Source: Cupriavidus sp. D39
Lineage (GTDB): Bacteria > Pseudomonadota > Gammaproteobacteria > Burkholderiales > Burkholderiaceae
Direction: 5' to 3'
Length of the DNA stretch: 64,000 bases
NCBI RefSeq assembly: GCF_026627925.1
Contig: NZ_JAPNLE010000009.1
Coordinates: 1,860,001 to 1,924,000 of the forward strand
Made by a program: the position numbers and the translations under genes. The notes beneath the pieces are model-generated. The model had not been told where the DNA came from. It saw nothing but the letters and a program-made list of their open reading frames with translations, and ran no database searches. Within the stretch, counting starts at the first letter, position 1; each line of letters begins with the position of its first letter. Shown here one piece after another: positions 60,814 to 64,000 of the stretch.

Positions 60814-61862
60814 TCAGGCAATCAGGCCGTGGCTCTTGAGCACGCGCATGGCGGCGGCGTACTCCCCTCCTGCATCAGCTTGTTCCAGTCCAGCGGCTTG
60901 CGGCGCCCGAACAGGCGGCGGATGCGGCGTTGCGAGGTCTTGCCGATACGCACATCGAGCTCACCCAGCAACTGGTCGGCCCGCTCCGGATGGTTGCAGA
61001 TCAGCACCATGTCGCATCCCGCGCCCAGGGCAGCGCGCGCGGCCTCGGTCACCGTGCCGGCCACGCTGGCGCCTTCCATGCTCAGGTCGTCGCTGAAGAT
61101 CATGCCTTCGAAGCCAAGCTGGGTGCGCAGCACGTCCTGCAGCCAGTAGCGCGAGAAGCCCGCCGGATGCGGGTCGACCTTGGGGTAGATCACGTGCGCC
61201 GGCATCACCGAGGACAGCGCCATCCCCATCCACTCGTACGGACGCGCATCCTGCGAGAGGATCTCGTCGAGGCCGCGCTCATCGACCGGCACGGCCACGT
61301 GCGAATCCGCGGCGACAAAGCCGTGCCCCGGGAAATGCTTGCCGCAATTGGCCATGCCGGCCAACAGCAGGCCGTGGGTCAGGTGGTTGGCGAGCATCGT
61401 CACCACGCGCGGGTCGGCGTGGAAGGCGCGGTCGCCGATCACGGCGCTGAGCCCGTAGTCCAGGTCGAGCACCGGGGTGAAGCTCAGGTCGATATCGCAG
61501 GCGCGCAACTCCGCCGCCAGCACATAGCCGCAGGCCACGGCCGCCTTGGTTGCCGCCAGCACATCCTGGTCCCACAACGCGCCGAGCCGGGCCATGGCCG
61601 GCAGGTGCGTGAAGCCATCGGTCCTGGCGCGCTGCACCCGGCCACCCTCGTGATCGATGCAGATGAGCACATCGTCGCGCACGGCGCGGATGTCATGCGT
61701 CAGCGCCTGCAGCTGCGCGCGCGACTCGAAGTTGCGCGCGAACAGGATCACGCCGCCGGTCAGCGGATGAGAGATGCGGCGGACATCGTCCGCATCGAGC
61801 TGCTTGCCTTTGACATCGAGTACAACCGGGCCCGGCCGTTTGCCGGAAATCTTCTTGATCAT
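60814..61862 (-). CDS. nagZ: Beta-N-acetylhexosaminidase, C-terminal frame broken
   Basis: Cytoplasmic muropeptide recycling enzyme, GH3 family: cleaves N-acetylglucosamine from anhydromuropeptides. Motifs [29 protein letters not shown] (catalytic loop) and [15 protein letters not shown]. As read, the C-terminus ends abruptly in [15 protein letters not shown]. One extra C on the plus strand in the CCCC run (60864-60867) gives [18 protein letters not shown], stopping at 60814-60816: 349 residues and a natural end. The ATG overlaps the acpS stop (ATGA). Confidence 0.9.
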
Positions 61863-62308
61863 TTGGAGTCTTCACTAGGCTGGGAGGCGAGCGGCAAGCC
61901 GGCGCTGACGCCAGCGCCACCCGGCTCGGCGATCGCAAAAGCGACCGCGTAATCGTGTTCGTCGCTGACACTGACCCGTACCACGAGGCCGCGTTCCCGC
62001 AGCCAGGCATCGAGCTCGCCGTGGCAATGCGGATACGGCTCGCCGGAGGGCAGGTTCAGCAGTTCCATCGCGCGCCAGGTCATCGGCCAGCGCATGCCCA
62101 GGCCGATCGCCTTGGAGAAGGCCTCCTTGGCGGCGAAGCGCGTGGCCAGGAAGGCGAGCCCGCGTTTTTCCGAGCGCGCCTTGCGGGCGTGGTACTTCTG
62201 GAGTTCCTGCGGGCCAAGCACCTTCTCGGCAAACCGGCCGCGCGTGCGCTCCATCACGCCCTGCACGCGATCGATCTGGATGATGTCGGTGCCGATGCCG
62301 TAGATCAC
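61859..62308 (-). CDS. acpS: Holo-[acyl-carrier-protein] synthase
   Basis: Transfers 4'-phosphopantetheine from CoA to apo-ACP in fatty acid synthesis. GTG 62308 overlaps the pdxJ stop (GTGA). Begins [20 protein letters not shown] (Asp metal ligand) and has [15 protein letters not shown] (Glu ligand). 149 residues, normal. Middle gene of pdxJ-acpS-nagZ, with coupled overlaps on both sides. Confidence 0.95.
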   Translation of the reverse strand: MIYGIGTDIIQIDRVQGVMERTRGRFAEKVLGPQELQKYHARKARSEKRGLAFLATRFAAKEAFSKAIGLGMRWPMTWRAMELLNLPSGEPYPHCHGELDAWLRERGLVVRVSVSDEHDYAVAFAIAEPGGAGVSAGLPLASQPSEDSK

Positions 62309-63087
62309 GCTGCGGCGTCCGGACGCGGATAGGTGGTGCCGAGACGCGCAGCCACCATGATGGCCTTCATCTCGCGCACGGCGTTCTGCCAGCCGACAAA
62401 GACCGCATGCGCGACGATGGCGTGGCCGATGTTCAGTTCCTTGATGCCATGCAGCGCGGCAACCGGCTGCACATTGGTGTAATGCAGGCCGTGGCCGGCG
62501 TTGACCACCAGGCCAAGCCGCACGCCGGCATCGACGCCTTCGGCCACGCGGCGCAGCTCGGTGGCCTGCTCCTCGGCCGAATGCGCATCGGCATAGCGCC
62601 CGGTGTGCAGTTCCACCACCGGCGCGCCGCAAGCGGCGGCGGCTTCGATCTGCTCGACCTGCGCATCGATGAACAGCGAGACGCGAATGCCCGCGTCGGC
62701 CAGTTGGCGGCAGGCGGCCTTGACCTGCTCGAAGCGCCCGGCTACGTCCAGGCCGCCTTCGGTGGTGACTTCCTCGCGCCGCTCGGGCACCAGGCAGACA
62801 TCCTGCGAGCGGATCCCGCAGGCGATATCGAGCATCTCCTGGGTGATCGCGCATTCCAGGTTCATGCGCGTGGCCAGCAGCGGACGCAGCGCGTGCACGT
62901 CGGCGTCGCGGATATGGCGTCGGTCTTCACGCAGGTGCAGCGTGATCAGGTCGGCGCCGGCCTGCTCGGCCTGCAGCGCTGCCTGAATCGGATCGGGATA
63001 GACCGTGCCGCGCGCATTGCGCAACGTGGCCACGTGGTCGATATTGACGCCAAGGTCGATGACGCCGGGATGCGCGTGGAAGATCAT
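62305..63087 (-). CDS. pdxJ: Pyridoxine 5'-phosphate synthase
   Basis: Last step of the DXP-dependent vitamin B6 pathway: condenses 1-deoxy-xylulose-5-phosphate with 3-amino-2-oxopropyl phosphate. 260 residues with [19 protein letters not shown] at the N-terminus, [16 protein letters not shown] and [11 protein letters not shown], the characteristic phosphate and substrate motifs. Follows recO by 30 bp; coupled to acpS by GTGA. Confidence 0.96.
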   Translation of the reverse strand: MIFHAHPGVIDLGVNIDHVATLRNARGTVYPDPIQAALQAEQAGADLITLHLREDRRHIRDADVHALRPLLATRMNLECAITQEMLDIACGIRSQDVCLVPERREEVTTEGGLDVAGRFEQVKAACRQLADAGIRVSLFIDAQVEQIEAAAACGAPVVELHTGRYADAHSAEEQATELRRVAEGVDAGVRLGLVVNAGHGLHYTNVQPVAALHGIKELNIGHAIVAHAVFVGWQNAVREMKAIMVAARLGTTYPRPDAAA

Positions 63088-63117
63088 GCAGGTGGGCTCG
63101 AAGGGCTCAGAAGTAAA

Positions 63118-63995
63118 TCAGAGATAGTGCAGATCGATCAGGATCTGGCGCGTCTTCAGCGGCGCGCCTTGCAAATAATAATGCAGCAGGAAGCGCATCA
63201 GGGCACGACTTTGCGTGACAGTTTGTGTCCGGCTATAGTCGTCCTGCGACATGTCGAGCAGCGTCTGCCCGGAAACCACCGGCCAGGATGACGGATCGCT
63301 GGCCTGCGCGCGGCGCACGCCACGCTCGGGCTGGTAGACATAGTCCAGCTCCGGCTCGACCGTCTCGCCGGAATTGGCGCATTCATCGAAGGCCACCGCA
63401 AAGCCTGTTTCCTGCAGCAGCACACGCTCGAAGCCGCGCAGCACCAAGCCAGCCGGCTCGCCCTGCGAGAGCTGGGTCAGCGTGGCCATGTACTGGCGGA
63501 ACAGGGTAACGTGGGCGTCTTCGCGGGCGCAAAGCGCAGCAGCAATTCGTTGAGATAGAAGCCCGAGAGCAAGGCATCGCTTGCCAGCGGCAGCATGCCG
63601 CCAACCCACTCCGCGCGCGTCAGCGTCTTGACCTCGCCGCGGCCGCTCCATGACAGGGAGATCGGCTGGAAATGCTGAAGCACCGGGCGCAGCGCCGAAT
63701 GCGGCCGCTTGGCGCCCTTGGCCACCATGGCCACGCGGCCGTGGTCGCGCGTGAACACATCGAGGATCAGGCTGGTTTCGCGGTAGGGCCAGGCATGCAG
63801 CACGAAACCGGGCTGGTTGGCGACGCGCAGCTCCGTGCGCGCCGGCACGATGCGCAACGCGCGATCCATCATCGCGCGTTGCTCCGCCACCGCCATGCCG
63901 GGCACGGCGTGGCTGTCCAGCAGTTCGGCGGCTTCTTCCACCACCGGGTCAATGCGGCGGGCCTTCAGGGCAGGCCCGCCCGCTCTCTCACTCAT
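63118..63995 (-). pseudogene. recO: DNA repair protein RecO, frame broken by one lost base
   Basis: RecF-pathway recombination mediator. The N-terminal OB-fold region ([20 protein letters not shown] and [18 protein letters not shown]) is preceded by about 60 extra residues. The frame breaks in a GGG run (63525-63527); the next frame continues [20 protein letters not shown] and ends TRQILIDLHYL. One extra base gives 292 residues (878 bp present). The gene is conserved in core DNA repair and the break resembles those elsewhere in the window, so it is probably an error. Its N-terminal extension may be shortened by choosing a later start; the window ends five bases upstream. Confidence 0.88.
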
Positions 63996-64000
63996 AGCCG

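Overview
The window is GC-rich DNA (my impression about 65 % or more) with dense genes, short intergenic gaps and conserved neighbourhoods (uvrC-pgsA-tRNA-Gly-Gly-Cys; earP-efp; recO-pdxJ-acpS-nagZ; tonB-exbB-exbD-hemP). This is the style of a betaproteobacterial main chromosome. The glycerol ABC transporter plus glpR/glpK/glpD, an EarP-modified EF-P and class I fumarase fit Burkholderiaceae, most likely Cupriavidus or a close Ralstonia relative. The species is an inference, because no rRNA is present.

Layout. 0.2-5 kb: LRAT-like protein, heptosyltransferase I, an isochorismatase-like hydrolase divergent from a LysR regulator, and an APC permease. 5-6.6 kb: a TetR regulator and an exported protein built of DPYTDGA repeats, with two TetR-style palindromes upstream. 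6.6-19 kb: a complete glycerol module (glpSTPQUV divergent from glpR; glpK and glpD), interrupted by purU and a NUDIX gene. 19-23.6 kb: small exported or unknown proteins and a serine hydrolase with a premature stop. 23.6-30.1 kb: a CoA-dependent catabolic cluster (two acyl-CoA dehydrogenases, a Bug-type solute receptor, a class III CoA-transferase) divergent from two tandem IclR regulators. 30.6-31.1 kb: a structured, unidentified RNA gene and tRNA-Ser. 31.1-35.3 kb: an acetate-type Na+ symporter and acs. 35.6-39.6 kb: a DMT exporter, a two-component system and a Ser/Thr/Ala-rich protein with an internal His6. 39.9-44.6 kb: fumarase, murI and a double-AAA+ ATPase. 44.9-48.1 kb: Fur-box-preceded tonB-exbB-exbD and hemP, then a GlcG-like protein. 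48.3-49.5 kb: a second DPYTDGA protein, a Gly/Tyr-rich exported protein and tRNA-Leu. 49.5-54.9 kb: YeiH-like transporter with a divergent LysR, a CPA2 antiporter and a chemoreceptor. 55.2-64 kb: tRNAs, pgsA, uvrC, earP, efp, nagZ, acpS, pdxJ and recO.

A pervasive technical signal runs through the window. Fourteen genes each need one extra base (the chemoreceptor needs two) to restore a family-like protein, and nearly all sites lie in short homopolymers. The uniform direction (always a lost base) and the presence of essential or core genes (recO, nagZ, glpD) point to homopolymer undercalling in the read data rather than real gene decay. I mark genes with an internal break as pseudogene in the formal sense of an interrupted frame, and give the length each would have if repaired.

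How the genes work together. Glycerol enters through the GlpSTPQUV ABC system, is phosphorylated by GlpK and oxidised by GlpD, all presumably under GlpR. Acetate is taken up by the symporter and activated by Acs. Ferric-siderophore or haem uptake is energised by TonB-ExbBD with HemP, under probable Fur control. EarP rhamnosylates EF-P at an arginine. The least explained items are the DPYTDGA-repeat protein/TetR module, the 197-nt RNA at 30.7 kb and the His6 low-complexity protein.
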